Below are positions 57,166 through 64,000 of a DNA stretch of 64,000 bases, one piece after another (position 1 is the first letter of the stretch; each line of letters opens with the position of its first letter). The notes below the pieces were generated by a model, which saw only the letters and a program-made list of their open reading frames with translations, ran no database searches and was not told the DNA's origin. The position numbers and the translations under genes are program-made. This stretch comes from Tardiphaga sp. 709 (GTDB lineage: Bacteria > Pseudomonadota > Alphaproteobacteria > Rhizobiales > Xanthobacteraceae). The stretch covers positions 3,656,501-3,720,500 of the forward strand of contig NZ_CP135529.1 of NCBI RefSeq assembly GCF_032401055.1. Reading direction: 5' to 3'.

Positions 57166-58842
57166 ATGGCGCTGACGCAGAGACTAGAGTTCCGGCAATC
57201 CCAGTCGCTGGTGATGACGCCGCAGTTGATGCAGGCCATCAAGCTGCTGCAGCTGTCGAATCTCGATCTCGCAACCTTTGTCGAAGATGAACTGGAGCGC
57301 AATCCGCTGTTGGAACGCGCCAGCGACGGTCCTGAGCCGCCGGTGGCCGGCGAGGCCAGCCCCGAGCGCAGCGAGTTTTCGAGCCAGGACGAGGCGGGCT
57401 ATGCCTCCGGCCACGACGATGGTGGCGACCATTCCGATTTTTCCGATCGTACAGGCGGCGACAGCTTCGATGCGCCGGCGCCCGACGAGTGGATGAACCG
57501 GGAGCTCGGCACCCGCGCCGAGATCGAACAGACCCTGGATACCGGGCTGGACAACGTCTTCTCCGAAGAGCCGGCCGAAGCCGCCGCACGCAGCGCACAA
57601 GACGCTGCCCCGACCGCCTATACCGAATGGGGTGGCGGCGCTTCCAACGACGACAGCTACAATCTCGAGGCCTTCGTTGCCGCGGAAGTGACGCTCGGCA
57701 GCCATCTCGCCGAACAGCTCGCGGTGGCGTTCTCGTCGCCCGCGCAGCGCATGATTGGTCAGTATTTGATCGATCTCGTTGATGAAGCCGGCTACCTGCC
57801 GCAAGATCTCGGCGACGTGCATGAGCGGCTGGGCGCCTCTCTTGACGATGTCGAAAGCGTTCTCGGCGCGCTGCAGAAATTCGACCCGCCGGGGGTCTGC
57901 GCGCGCAGCCTTAGCGAATGTCTCGCAATCCAGTTGCGTGAACAGAACCGCTACGACCCCGCGATGCAAGCACTGGTCGAGCATCTCGATCTCCTTGCCA
58001 AGCGCGATATCGGCAATCTCAGAAAAATCTGCGGCGTCGACGACGAAGATCTGACCGACATGATCGGCGAGATTCGCAGGCTCGATCCGAAGCCCGGTCT
58101 GAAGTTTGGCTCGGCGCGGACGCAGACCGTGGTGCCTGATGTTTATGTACGGCCGGGTCCCGATGGCGGCTGGCATGTCGAGTTGAACAGTGACACGCTG
58201 CCGCGCGTTCTCGTGAACCAGGTTTATTATTCCGAGCTGTCGAAAACGATCCGCAAGGATGGTGACAAGTCGTACTTCACTGATTGTCTACAGAACGCGA
58301 CCTGGCTGGTGCGTGCGCTTGATCAGCGCGCGCGTACTATCCTGAAGGTTGCGACCGAGATCGTTCGGCAACAGGATGGCTTCTTCACGCAGGGTGTTGC
58401 GCATCTGCGGCCGCTGAATCTCAAGGCGGTTGCTGATGCCATTCAAATGCATGAATCGACGGTGTCGCGCGTTACCGCCAATAAATACATGGCGACAAAT
58501 CGCGGCAGCTTTGAATTGAAATACTTCTTTACGGCGTCGATCGCGTCGGCTGATGGTGGCGAAGCGCATTCGGCGGAAGCGGTGCGACATCACATCAAGC
58601 AATTGATTGATGGAGAAAGTCCTTCTCTTATTCTTTCGGACGACACGATCGTGGAACGCTTGCGCGAAGCCGGAATTGATATCGCGCGCCGTACCGTTGC
58701 CAAATACCGTGAAGCCATGCGTATCCCGTCTTCGGTCCAGCGCCGCCGCGACAAGCAGAGTATGCTCGGCAATGCACTCACGGCACCCACCACTCCGTCC
58801 GATAGGACACCCGACCGATCCCGCGACACTGCACCAGCTTGA
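57166..58842 (+). CDS. rpoN: RNA polymerase sigma-54 factor RpoN
   Basis: Sigma-54 directs RNA polymerase to -24/-12 promoters of nitrogen fixation and assimilation, dicarboxylate uptake and other genes. The 558-residue protein has region I, rich in Gln and Leu (LTQRLEFRQSQSLVMTPQLM, QAIKLLQLSNLDLATFVEDE), an acidic region II (about residues 50-150) and the core-binding region. The C-terminal DNA-binding part holds the RpoN box ARRTVAKYREAM, about residues 505-520. It lies between lptB and hpf, the conserved alphaproteobacterial order lptA-lptB-rpoN-hpf-ptsN. Confidence 0.98.
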   Translation: MALTQRLEFRQSQSLVMTPQLMQAIKLLQLSNLDLATFVEDELERNPLLERASDGPEPPVAGEASPERSEFSSQDEAGYASGHDDGGDHSDFSDRTGGDSFDAPAPDEWMNRELGTRAEIEQTLDTGLDNVFSEEPAEAAARSAQDAAPTAYTEWGGGASNDDSYNLEAFVAAEVTLGSHLAEQLAVAFSSPAQRMIGQYLIDLVDEAGYLPQDLGDVHERLGASLDDVESVLGALQKFDPPGVCARSLSECLAIQLREQNRYDPAMQALVEHLDLLAKRDIGNLRKICGVDDEDLTDMIGEIRRLDPKPGLKFGSARTQTVVPDVYVRPGPDGGWHVELNSDTLPRVLVNQVYYSELSKTIRKDGDKSYFTDCLQNATWLVRALDQRARTILKVATEIVRQQDGFFTQGVAHLRPLNLKAVADAIQMHESTVSRVTANKYMATNRGSFELKYFFTASIASADGGEAHSAEAVRHHIKQLIDGESPSLILSDDTIVERLREAGIDIARRTVAKYREAMRIPSSVQRRRDKQSMLGNALTAPTTPSDRTPDRSRDTAPA

Positions 58843-58901
58843 TTGCACTCCCGTGGAAACGGGATACTGTCGGTTCAAGGCAGAAGAATCGAGGCATCAG
58901 C

Positions 58902-59507
58902 ATGACCCTTCGTATCTCGGGAAAAAGCATCAATGTCGGAGACGCTTTGCGAGGCCGCGTGAGCGAACGGACCGATGAGGTCCTTCGCAAATATTTCGAT
59001 GGCAACTATTCCGGTCACATCACGCTAAGCAAAGACGGCTTCGGCTTCCGCACAGATTGTGCGTTGCATCTTGATTCCGGAATTACGCTCGAAGCGGACT
59101 CCAATGCAGCGGATGCTTACGCCAGCGCCGATCAGGCGCTGCTTCAGATCGAGAAGCGTTTGCGTCGCTACAAGAGCCGGCTGAAGGATCGTTCTGCGCG
59201 CAAGACGCATGCTGAAAATCAGGCGATGGCCGAACTCACGGCCCCGACTTTGGATGCGCCGAGCTACATCCTTGAGGCGCCCGATCATGAGGGCGATGCC
59301 GACAGCGGCTACGATCCGGTCATCATTGCCGAATCGACCAGGTCGCTGAAGCGGTTCTCGGTGAGCGAAGCTGTCATGGAACTTGATTTCACCGGCGCGG
59401 CCGTCGTGCTATTCCTGCATGGAAGTACCGGTCGGGTGAATATCGTGTACCGCCGGGGCGATGGTAACGTGGGTTGGGTCGATCCACCGGTGGTTAAACC
59501 GTCCTGA
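58902..59507 (+). CDS. hpf: Ribosome hibernation promoting factor, long form
   Basis: HPF binds the 30S decoding region and drives ribosome dimerisation in stationary phase. The 201-residue long form has the N-terminal domain (MTLRISGKSINVGDALRGRV, YADQALLQIEKRL-like SADQALLQIEKRLRRYKSRL). A linker leads to the C-terminal dimerisation domain (KRFSVSEAVMELDFTGAAVV, VNIVYRRGDGNVGWVDPP). ATG 58902 fits the family N-terminus; the frame upstream to 58839 overlaps the rpoN end. It lies 60 nt after rpoN. It was formerly called the sigma-54 modulation protein. Confidence 0.96.
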   Translation: MTLRISGKSINVGDALRGRVSERTDEVLRKYFDGNYSGHITLSKDGFGFRTDCALHLDSGITLEADSNAADAYASADQALLQIEKRLRRYKSRLKDRSARKTHAENQAMAELTAPTLDAPSYILEAPDHEGDADSGYDPVIIAESTRSLKRFSVSEAVMELDFTGAAVVLFLHGSTGRVNIVYRRGDGNVGWVDPPVVKPS

Positions 59508-59670
59508 CGGCATTGACGCCCAAACGGCCCCTCCCTATGGTCCGCCGCCTTTGACAGGGTTATACCGGTCAATGGATTTCGCATGGGGGGTTCCGGTGCT
59601 AGAGTACGTCCGGGCGTTCGCGCCCGGCGCGTTTTCCATCACAGGGGACGATGTCCCTTTCCAGTCTTTC

Positions 59671-59698
59671 TTGACGCTGCCGGTTTTGGTTCTAACTA
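59671..59698 (+). promoter_or_regulatory. Possible promoter of ptsN
   Basis: TTGACG (59671-59676) and TAACTA (59693-59698) are 16 nt apart, about 35 nt before the ptsN start. The -10 box is poor. The 224-nt gap between hpf and ptsN shows no convincing gene. Confidence 0.35.
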
Positions 59699-59731
59699 CC
59701 CGCTGACGGTCAAACATCCTCGGAACGGTCA

Positions 59732-60193
59732 ATGACGATTACCGATCTGGTCGCGCCCGAGGCGATAATCCCGGCGTTGAAGGTCAACAGCAAGAAACAG
59801 GCGCTGCAGGAGCTCGCTGCGCGCGCTTCCGCGCTCACCGGTCAGAACGACCGCGCCATTTTCGAGGTACTGTTGCAGCGTGAGAAGCTCGGCACGACGG
59901 CCGTGGGCTATGGCGTTGCCATTCCGCATGGCAAGTTGCCGAAGCTTGACAAGCTGTTCGGCCTGTTTGCGCGCCTCGATCGTCCGATCGATTTCGAGGC
60001 CATGGACGGTCAACCGGTCGATCTGGTGTTTCTGCTGCTGGCGCCGGAAGGTGCGGGCGCCGATCATCTGAAGGCGCTGGCGCGGATCGCACGTCTGCTG
60101 CGCGATCAGGACGTCGCCAAGAAACTGCGTGCCTCCCGTGACGCGCAGGCGATCTATTCGGTGCTCGCTTTGCCGCCAGCGACAGCCGCCTAA
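59732..60193 (+). CDS. ptsN: PTS IIA-like nitrogen regulatory protein PtsN
   Basis: PtsN (EIIA-Ntr) is the terminal phosphoacceptor of the nitrogen PTS. It regulates rather than transports sugars, and in other bacteria it contacts KdpD and potassium transporters. The 153-residue protein has the phosphorylated His66 in YGVAIPHGKLP, MTITDLVAPEAIIPALKVNS at the N-terminus and ANA-like DLVFLLLAPEGAGADHLKAL in the core. It closes the rpoN-hpf-ptsN group. A kdpDE system in the same window makes a PtsN-KdpD link possible here, as an inference. Confidence 0.97.
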   Translation: MTITDLVAPEAIIPALKVNSKKQALQELAARASALTGQNDRAIFEVLLQREKLGTTAVGYGVAIPHGKLPKLDKLFGLFARLDRPIDFEAMDGQPVDLVFLLLAPEGAGADHLKALARIARLLRDQDVAKKLRASRDAQAIYSVLALPPATAA

Positions 60194-60221
60194 CCATCTC
60201 ACCCGCAGCTTATGCTGGAAG

Positions 60222-60240
60222 CGCCCGGCTGGACCGGGCG
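60222..60240 (+). terminator. Hairpin after ptsN
   Basis: CGCCCGG-CTGGA-CCGGGCG is a 7-bp perfect stem beginning 29 nt after the ptsN stop. It has no T-run (ATTCTCCTAC follows), so termination would be weak or Rho-assisted. It sits between convergent genes. Confidence 0.5.
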
Positions 60241-60304
60241 ATTCTCCTACTCCCAACCAGATCCCTGCTTGCGTGGGGATGGAAGGCTGGTTGGCCTCGC
60301 CAAC

Positions 60305-60832
60305 TTACGCCGCGAATTCCTTGGCCGGGATTGGAGCAAGCGACTCGTTGCGTACCGCCTGCCGCGCGGTGATCGATACGATCTCGTTCATGGCTGCAGA
60401 GTCAGCTTCGGCCTGCGTTTCGGCACGGACCGATTCTGCTTCTTCTGCTGCGGCAGCTGCGCGCGATGAGGCTGCCATCCGCAGTGCTGTCTGGATCTGA
60501 TTGGAATCCGCGCCGCTCTTGAGCAGCAGCAGCGTCAGCAGCGCCTTGACGTCGGAATTCATGGCCTCTGCGCTCTGCTTCATGCGTCGCACCGCCGCTG
60601 ACGTTTCAGGAACGTTGAGGGCGGCTACGGGACGAAGCTTGGCAACGTTGCTGCCCGAGGCTTCTGTGCCCTGCATGCGGATCGGATTGGCATGCTCTTC
60701 CGCCATCATCACCCGCGATGCGGCAGCAAGCTGCAGAGCGTTGTGAATTTCCGACGAACTGGTTCCGGTCTTCAGCAGCAGCAAAGTGAGGAGGGCTTTG
60801 ACGTCCGAGTTCATCGCGGCACTGTTCTGCAT
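60305..60832 (-). CDS. Unknown protein with an internal duplication
   Basis: No family was recognised. The 175-residue protein contains two copies of a roughly 33-residue unit, at about residues 7-39 and 90-122. Both begin MNSDVKALLTLLLLK, and copy one continues TGTSSSEIHNALQLAA against SGADSNQIQTALRMAA in copy two. The DNA of the two copies differs at many third positions, so the duplication is old and both copies are under protein-level selection. Predicted structure is helical with an Ala/Glu-rich stretch near the end. ATG 60832 has GAGGA upstream. It starts 32 nt after the stop of the membrane-anchored gene 60865-61452 and is cotranscribed with it. Confidence 0.7.
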   Translation of the reverse strand: MQNSAAMNSDVKALLTLLLLKTGTSSSEIHNALQLAAASRVMMAEEHANPIRMQGTEASGSNVAKLRPVAALNVPETSAAVRRMKQSAEAMNSDVKALLTLLLLKSGADSNQIQTALRMAASSRAAAAAEEAESVRAETQAEADSAAMNEIVSITARQAVRNESLAPIPAKEFAA

Positions 60833-60864
60833 TGTGTTCCTCGCTTGTGAGAAGAGTAATTGGG

Positions 60865-61452
60865 TTAGTTGAAACGTCGTCCGAACAGCTTTTCGAAGAA
60901 GGTTGGTTGTTGCGGCTCGGGTTGAGCGATTTCGGCGACGAGTTTGAGCGACTTGGAGCGCTGGACGTCACGCTTCACCCGCGGCTTTGACGGCAGCATG
61001 ATTGGCCCCGGCATGACCGCAGCCTCGGCGAAGGTCGTGAGCGTGCCGTCCTCGAGGCTGCCGCGGATCAGGATTGGTGAGAGAAATACGGGATCTGCGA
61101 GTGCAGCGGTCGTCGCAAGGTGTGCGTTATTTAGAGTGTCGAGGCTCTGAACTGCCTCGATGCTCCATTGCCCAAGCGGCAAGCGGTCTGACTTGGCCAC
61201 GAAAGGCAGGTTGCGGTCGGGCGCGATGACGGGAGGGACGGTGCCATCGGCGCGCATCAGGAACACGGCGGCCGCAGCGCAGCCCGGTGCAAAAACGAAG
61301 AGCGAGAAACAGGCTGCGATCACCGGCCGACTATCGAAACTCCAAGAGCGGCTTGGCGCAGCCACCTTTACCTCTGGGGCGGTGACTGTTGCACTGACGC
61401 TCCGCAGCAGGTCTTCGATTTGAACGATCTGGGCTTGTGTCGATCCATTCAT
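60865..61452 (-). CDS. Unknown single-pass membrane protein
   Basis: No family was recognised. From ATG 61452, with GAGG 6 nt upstream, the protein is 195 residues. It has a short helical N-terminal region (STQAQIVQIEDLLRSVSATV) and one transmembrane helix at about residues 43-65 (PVIAACFSLFVFAPGCAAAA). A roughly 130-residue C-terminal part contains SIEAVQSLDTLNNAHLATTA and a basic tail with FFEKLFGRRF. The topology resembles an anti-sigma or sensor protein, but no defining motif is present. It precedes the duplicated-unit gene in a two-gene operon. Confidence 0.65.
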   Translation of the reverse strand: MNGSTQAQIVQIEDLLRSVSATVTAPEVKVAAPSRSWSFDSRPVIAACFSLFVFAPGCAAAAVFLMRADGTVPPVIAPDRNLPFVAKSDRLPLGQWSIEAVQSLDTLNNAHLATTAALADPVFLSPILIRGSLEDGTLTTFAEAAVMPGPIMLPSKPRVKRDVQRSKSLKLVAEIAQPEPQQPTFFEKLFGRRFN

Positions 61453-61748
61453 GGCGACCTCGAATCTCAACATGACCAGATTTTCGCAAGTCATGGTGAA
61501 TGCGTGGTCACCATTTCCTTCTGTGAAACGGCAGCAAATATCAGGCGCGATGATGCCATCGCGTCGGATATCCGGATTGCTATTGATGGGGGGATCAGTT
61601 TTTCAGATGGCGCAGCGGATGAGTGGTCGCGTGCGAATCGATTGCGTCTGATGGTGTGCTCACGATATTGACGACGGGTTACCGCGTCATGCAAGCCGAG
61701 CGCCTGCGCGTGAGGATCGTCGTTTGGACGCTGGGATACTCGACATTG
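61453..61748. other. Gene-free stretch downstream of DUF1150
   Basis: Together with the hairpin that follows, this leaves about 350 nt between the DUF1150 stop and the unknown operon start. Short frames on both strands show no ribosome-binding site, family feature or consistent codon use. It must hold the promoter of the unknown operon; no clear -35/-10 pair stands out. Confidence 0.4.
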
Positions 61749-61774
61749 GGATACGCGGCTGTCGCCGCGTATCC
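61749..61774 (-). terminator. Hairpin downstream of the hsp20-DUF1150 operon
   Basis: GGATACGCGGC-TGTC-GCCGCGTATCC is an 11-bp perfect stem with a four-base loop, starting 27 nt beyond the DUF1150 stop on the minus strand. No T-run follows, so it may stop transcription weakly or protect the 3' end of the mRNA. Confidence 0.55.
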
Positions 61775-61801
61775 TGACGTCTGCATCCTGGCGAGTTCGC
61801 G

Positions 61802-62068
61802 TCAGTGAACGCTGACTGCCTGCAATTCTTGGCTCCATGCATTCGCGATCGCCGCTTCGCGGCTGTCGGTGAGCATGATCGGTGTACCGTCGGCGGCATG
61901 CAGCGCAAACAGCTGCAGGCCCGGCGCAATCAACGGCGCTTGCGGAAACAGTCCCGGCACATCTTCCGAGCGAACCGGCTTCACATAGGCGATCATACCT
62001 TCGCCCAGATGCGCCAATGCTTCGGTGGTGACGGCGGCGTTTTCATTGATCGTAACAACTTCAGTCAT
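61802..62068 (-). CDS. DUF1150 family protein
   Basis: This 88-residue acidic protein matches DUF1150: LAHLGEGMIAYVKPVRSEDV, then GLQLFALHAADGTPIMLTDS and REAAIANAWSQEL. Members are found almost only next to small heat-shock protein genes in rhizobia and relatives, as here. The function is unknown; a role in the heat-shock response is inferred from the shared operon. It follows hsp20 by 92 nt. Confidence 0.9.
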   Translation of the reverse strand: MTEVVTINENAAVTTEALAHLGEGMIAYVKPVRSEDVPGLFPQAPLIAPGLQLFALHAADGTPIMLTDSREAAIANAWSQELQAVSVH

Positions 62069-62160
62069 CGTCTCGACTCCTTCTATGAGATCAAGCGGTC
62101 GAGTCCGCTACTCGTTCCACACTCAGGATGCATGACCTGATCAGTTTGTCGCGTCATGCA

Positions 62161-62586
62161 TTATTCGTGTTCATTGATAGCGATTGTCTTAATGACCCTT
62201 TCAGGCTCAGGCCTGGCCAGATCAATCGACAACAACCCGTTCTTTAGATCCGCACCCAGCACCAGCATCCCCTCTGCCAGCACGAAAGTGCGCTGGAAGT
62301 GGCGCGCGGCGATGCCGCGATGGATGTATTGCCGAGTCTTGTCGTCCTGCTGGCGGCCCCGGATCACGAGCTGGTTTTCCTCGGTGGTCACATCGAGCTG
62401 ATCGCGAGTGAAACCTGCGACCGCCAGCGTGATCCGCAGGCGTTCGGGTTGACCATTGTTACGGTCGCACCGCTCGATGTTGTAAGGAGGATAACCGTCT
62501 GCGCCTTTGACGACGCGATCGAGCGCACGCTCAATCTCGTCGAATCCCAAAAGGAACGGACTAGATAACGAAGGAACACGAGACAT
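62161..62586 (-). CDS. Small heat-shock protein, Hsp20 family
   Basis: The 141-residue alpha-crystallin-type chaperone holds unfolding proteins for refolding by DnaK. It starts at ATG 62586 with MSRVPSLSSPFLLGFDEIER. The crystallin domain contains YNIERCDRNNGQPERLRITL, VAGFTRDQLDVTTEENQLVI and RGIAARHFQRTFVLAEG. The C-terminal ADLKNGLLSIDLARPEPE holds the AxxxNGxL mark of the family. It resembles rhizobial class A/IbpA proteins. Its leader carries a predicted RNA thermometer and an RpoH promoter, and DUF1150 follows in the same operon. Confidence 0.95.
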   Translation of the reverse strand: MSRVPSLSSPFLLGFDEIERALDRVVKGADGYPPYNIERCDRNNGQPERLRITLAVAGFTRDQLDVTTEENQLVIRGRQQDDKTRQYIHRGIAARHFQRTFVLAEGMLVLGADLKNGLLSIDLARPEPERVIKTIAINEHE

Positions 62587-62662
62587 ACCTACAAAGCCCT
62601 CTCGAAGCGACTTTGAGGGGCCCTTACGGCACCCCTGGCCAATCGGCACTCTGCCAACCGGT
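62587..62662 (-). promoter_or_regulatory. Predicted ROSE-type RNA thermometer in the hsp20 leader
   Basis: The leader can fold into three hairpins. The last (62592-62615) pairs CAAAG with CUUUG. Inside that stem UCGCU faces AGGG, with the G of UCGCU bulged out, around a UCGAG loop. AGGG is the probable Shine-Dalgarno sequence, ending 10 nt before the start codon. A UYGCU box with a bulged G opposite the ribosome-binding site is the hallmark of ROSE elements, which block translation at normal temperature and melt on heating. A second hairpin is at 62616-62636 (AGGGGUGCC / GGGCCCCU) and a weaker one at 62637-62660. Confidence 0.7.
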
Positions 62663-62670
62663 CAATCAAC

Positions 62671-62699
62671 AATATGGGCATGCCAAAGCCCGGTTCAAG
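62671..62699 (-). promoter_or_regulatory. RpoH (sigma-32) promoter of hsp20
   Basis: On the minus strand, CTTGAA (62699-62694) is followed after 15 nt by CCCATATT (62678-62671). This is almost the alphaproteobacterial sigma-32 consensus. Transcription would start near 62662, giving a leader of about 75 nt. Confidence 0.8.
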
Positions 62700-62744
62700 C
62701 ACCTCTAAATTGCAGGGAAACCGTTACTAAGGCCTTGAAACCGA

Positions 62745-63842
62745 TCAGATATCGATCCGGTTGCGGCCGTTAGCGCTGAACAGGTGCAGTTTGTCGGGGG
62801 AAGCCGTGGCGCGGATCGAAGCACCGATGGCCGGGGCATCCTGGCCGGGGATACGCACGATGACCTCGCCCTCGGGCAGCTCGCCTGGCGTGGCGCTGAC
62901 GGCCTTCTCGGCCCGCGCCCGGGTGCCATAGACGAAGGTTTCCGCGCCCACCCGCTCGATGGCCTCGACCGTCAGGTTCAGCGTGATGCCGCCGTCAGCT
63001 GCCGCCTCGCCGGAGATTGCAAGGTCTTCCGGCCGGACGCCCAGTATACCGGCCTCGGCAGCGCTGCGGCTGTCGCCGGCGAACTGTGCACGGATCTCAT
63101 CGCCGCTCAGCTTGATCAGGTTCATCGGGGGCGCGCCGATGAAGGAAGCGACGAAAGTGGTCGCCGGTTTGCGGTAGATATCGAGGGGACTGCCGATCTG
63201 CTCGACCTGGCCGCCATTCATCACCACCAGAATATCGGCCAGCGTCATCGCCTCCAGCTGGTCATGGGTGACGTAAATCGAGGTCGTCTTCAGGCGACGT
63301 TGCAGCTTGCGGATTTCGACCCGCATGGCGACGCGCAGCTTGGCGTCGAGATTCGACAGTGGTTCGTCGAACAGGAACACTTTCGGCTGCCGGACGATGG
63401 CGCGGCCCATGGCAACGCGCTGGCGCTGCCCGCCGGACAATTGTCTGGGCTTGCGATCGAGCATGCCGGCGAGTTCGAGCGTCTGCGCGGCTTCGCGCAC
63501 GCGCGTATCGATCTCCGGCTTCGGCATACCCCTGTTGCGCAGGCCATAAGCCATGTTGTTGTAGACGCTCATATGCGGATAAAGCGCGTAGTTCTGGAAC
63601 ACCATGGCGATGTCGCGATCCGCCGGCTCGATCTCGTTGACGATACGGCCGCCAATATCGACCTCGCCGGAAGTGATGGTTTCGAGGCCGGCAACCATGC
63701 GCAGCAAGGTTGACTTGCCGCAGCCGCTTGGCCCGACGAGCACGCAGAATTGGCCGTCACCGATTTCGAAATCGATGCCCTTGATGGCCTCGAAGCCGCC
63801 GGGATAGGTCTTGCGGACGTTGCGCAGCGAAACATTGGCCAT
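62745..63842 (-). CDS. ugpC: ABC transporter ATP-binding protein, UgpC/MsmK type
   Basis: The 365-residue ATPase of a carbohydrate or glycerol-3-phosphate importer has Walker [10 protein letters not shown] (about residues 37-45), the Q-loop [20 protein letters not shown], signature [16 protein letters not shown] and Walker [17 protein letters not shown]. The C-terminal TOBE/MOI domain (about 235-365), typical of MalK-like regulatory ATPases, is present ([13 protein letters not shown]). It follows a permease gene on the same strand, whose end is at the window edge. The gene symbol rests on family resemblance; the substrate is not proven. Confidence 0.9.
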   Translation of the reverse strand: MANVSLRNVRKTYPGGFEAIKGIDFEIGDGQFCVLVGPSGCGKSTLLRMVAGLETITSGEVDIGGRIVNEIEPADRDIAMVFQNYALYPHMSVYNNMAYGLRNRGMPKPEIDTRVREAAQTLELAGMLDRKPRQLSGGQRQRVAMGRAIVRQPKVFLFDEPLSNLDAKLRVAMRVEIRKLQRRLKTTSIYVTHDQLEAMTLADILVVMNGGQVEQIGSPLDIYRKPATTFVASFIGAPPMNLIKLSGDEIRAQFAGDSRSAAEAGILGVRPEDLAISGEAAADGGITLNLTVEAIERVGAETFVYGTRARAEKAVSATPGELPEGEVIVRIPGQDAPAIGASIRATASPDKLHLFSANGRNRIDI

Positions 63843-63848
63843 CTGAAT

Positions 63849-64000
63849 TTACTTCTCCGTCTCGACCAGGCCGCGCACGAACAGCCGCTGCATGAACACC
63901 ACGACGGCGACAGGCGGCACCATCGCAAGGATCGCTGTCGCCATCGCGAGCTGCCATTCGGCGAGTTCATCCGTCGTCGTCAGCATCTTCTTGATGCCGG
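63849..64000 (-). CDS. ugpE: ABC transporter permease, UgpE type, only the 3' end present
   Basis: Only the last 49 codons are in the window, the rest lying beyond position 64000. They read MLTTTDELAEWQLAMATAIL, then a hydrophobic MVPPVAVVVFMQRLFVRGLV and a short GETEK-like polar end before TAA. This is the typical C-terminus of UgpE/MalG-class permeases: the last helix followed by QRLFVRGL. The stop is 6 nt before the ugpC start, so the genes are one operon. Confidence 0.8.
   Translation of the reverse strand, partial: GIKKMLTTTDELAEWQLAMATAILAMVPPVAVVVFMQRLFVRGLVETEK

Noticed and set aside
59461-59706. 81-codon frame between hpf and ptsN
   Set aside because: It overlaps the end of hpf, lacks a ribosome-binding site and has no recognisable domain.
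62745-64000. Assignment of the UgpC-type ATPase to the importer at 20-23 kb
   Set aside because: It is 6 nt from its own permease gene at the window edge, so it belongs to another transporter; sharing is possible but not shown.

Overview
This 64 kb window is chromosomal DNA of an alphaproteobacterium of the order Hyphomicrobiales (Rhizobiales), most likely family Nitrobacteraceae (Bradyrhizobium / Rhodopseudomonas / Afipia / Tardiphaga group). The evidence is the gene order hemW-rdgB-rph | hrcA-grpE ... dnaK-dnaJ-pmtA, the block nrnC-lptC-lptA-lptB-rpoN-hpf-ptsN, hsp20-DUF1150, DUF2244 divergent from nth, a phospholipid N-methyltransferase, high GC coding bias, and the mosaic intergenic palindromes typical of that family. 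The genus is an inference; no 16S rRNA gene is present. I see no CRISPR array, insertion sequence, prophage or integron.

Layout. 1-16.7 kb: hemW (cut by the window edge), rdgB, rph; then the heat-shock set hrcA, grpE, dnaK, dnaJ, interrupted by an exported nicotinamidase-like protein, a tandem pair of paralogous polytopic membrane proteins and an unknown exported protein; then pmtA, an FMN reductase, pyrF, a DUF1330 gene, dapB and gpmA. 16.9-27.5 kb: DNA repair (AraC-alkyltransferase fusion, nth), a CysZ-like membrane protein, a sugar-type ABC importer without its ATPase, a YiiX-type hydrolase, and two Tat-exported enzymes (amine oxidase-like, metallo-beta-lactamase fold). 27.5-33 kb: translation genes pheT, pheS, rplT, rpmI and infC on the minus strand. 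33-41 kb: alpha/beta hydrolase, NTF2-like protein, queG, a glutathione transferase, uppP, an NDUFA9-like protein, tRNA-Leu(CAG) and the dgoK-dgoA pair for 2-keto-3-deoxygalactonate. 41-49.4 kb: a complete kdp potassium system (a 27-codon ORF, kdpF, A, B, C, D, E). 49.4-52.7 kb: a MarR-controlled two-component flavin monooxygenase module (flavin reductase, HpaB-like oxygenase, cupin). 52.6-60.2 kb: NYN-domain protein, nrnC, LPS transport genes lptC/A/B, rpoN, hpf, ptsN. 60.3-64 kb: a two-gene operon of unknown function, the hsp20-DUF1150 heat-shock operon, and a Ugp-type ABC ATPase with the end of its permease.

Most notable observations. (1) The hsp20 operon has a near-ideal RpoH promoter and a leader whose last hairpin pairs the ribosome-binding site in the way a ROSE RNA thermometer does. 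(2) Three genes, infC, kdpE and the hpaB-like gene, each carry a single 1-nt frameshift. infC encodes the essential initiation factor IF-3, so sequencing or assembly indels are the simplest explanation. (3) infC appears to start at AUU, as in classical IF-3 autoregulation. (4) A MarR-type operator overlaps a near-consensus sigma-70 promoter in front of the monooxygenase module, and a 16-bp perfect palindrome lies in front of dgoK. (5) The operon at 60.3-61.5 kb encodes a protein with an internal duplication and a membrane-anchored partner, neither of which I can assign to a family. I found no clearly new multi-gene system; that unknown operon and the tandem GT-C-like pair are the best candidates for undescribed biology.
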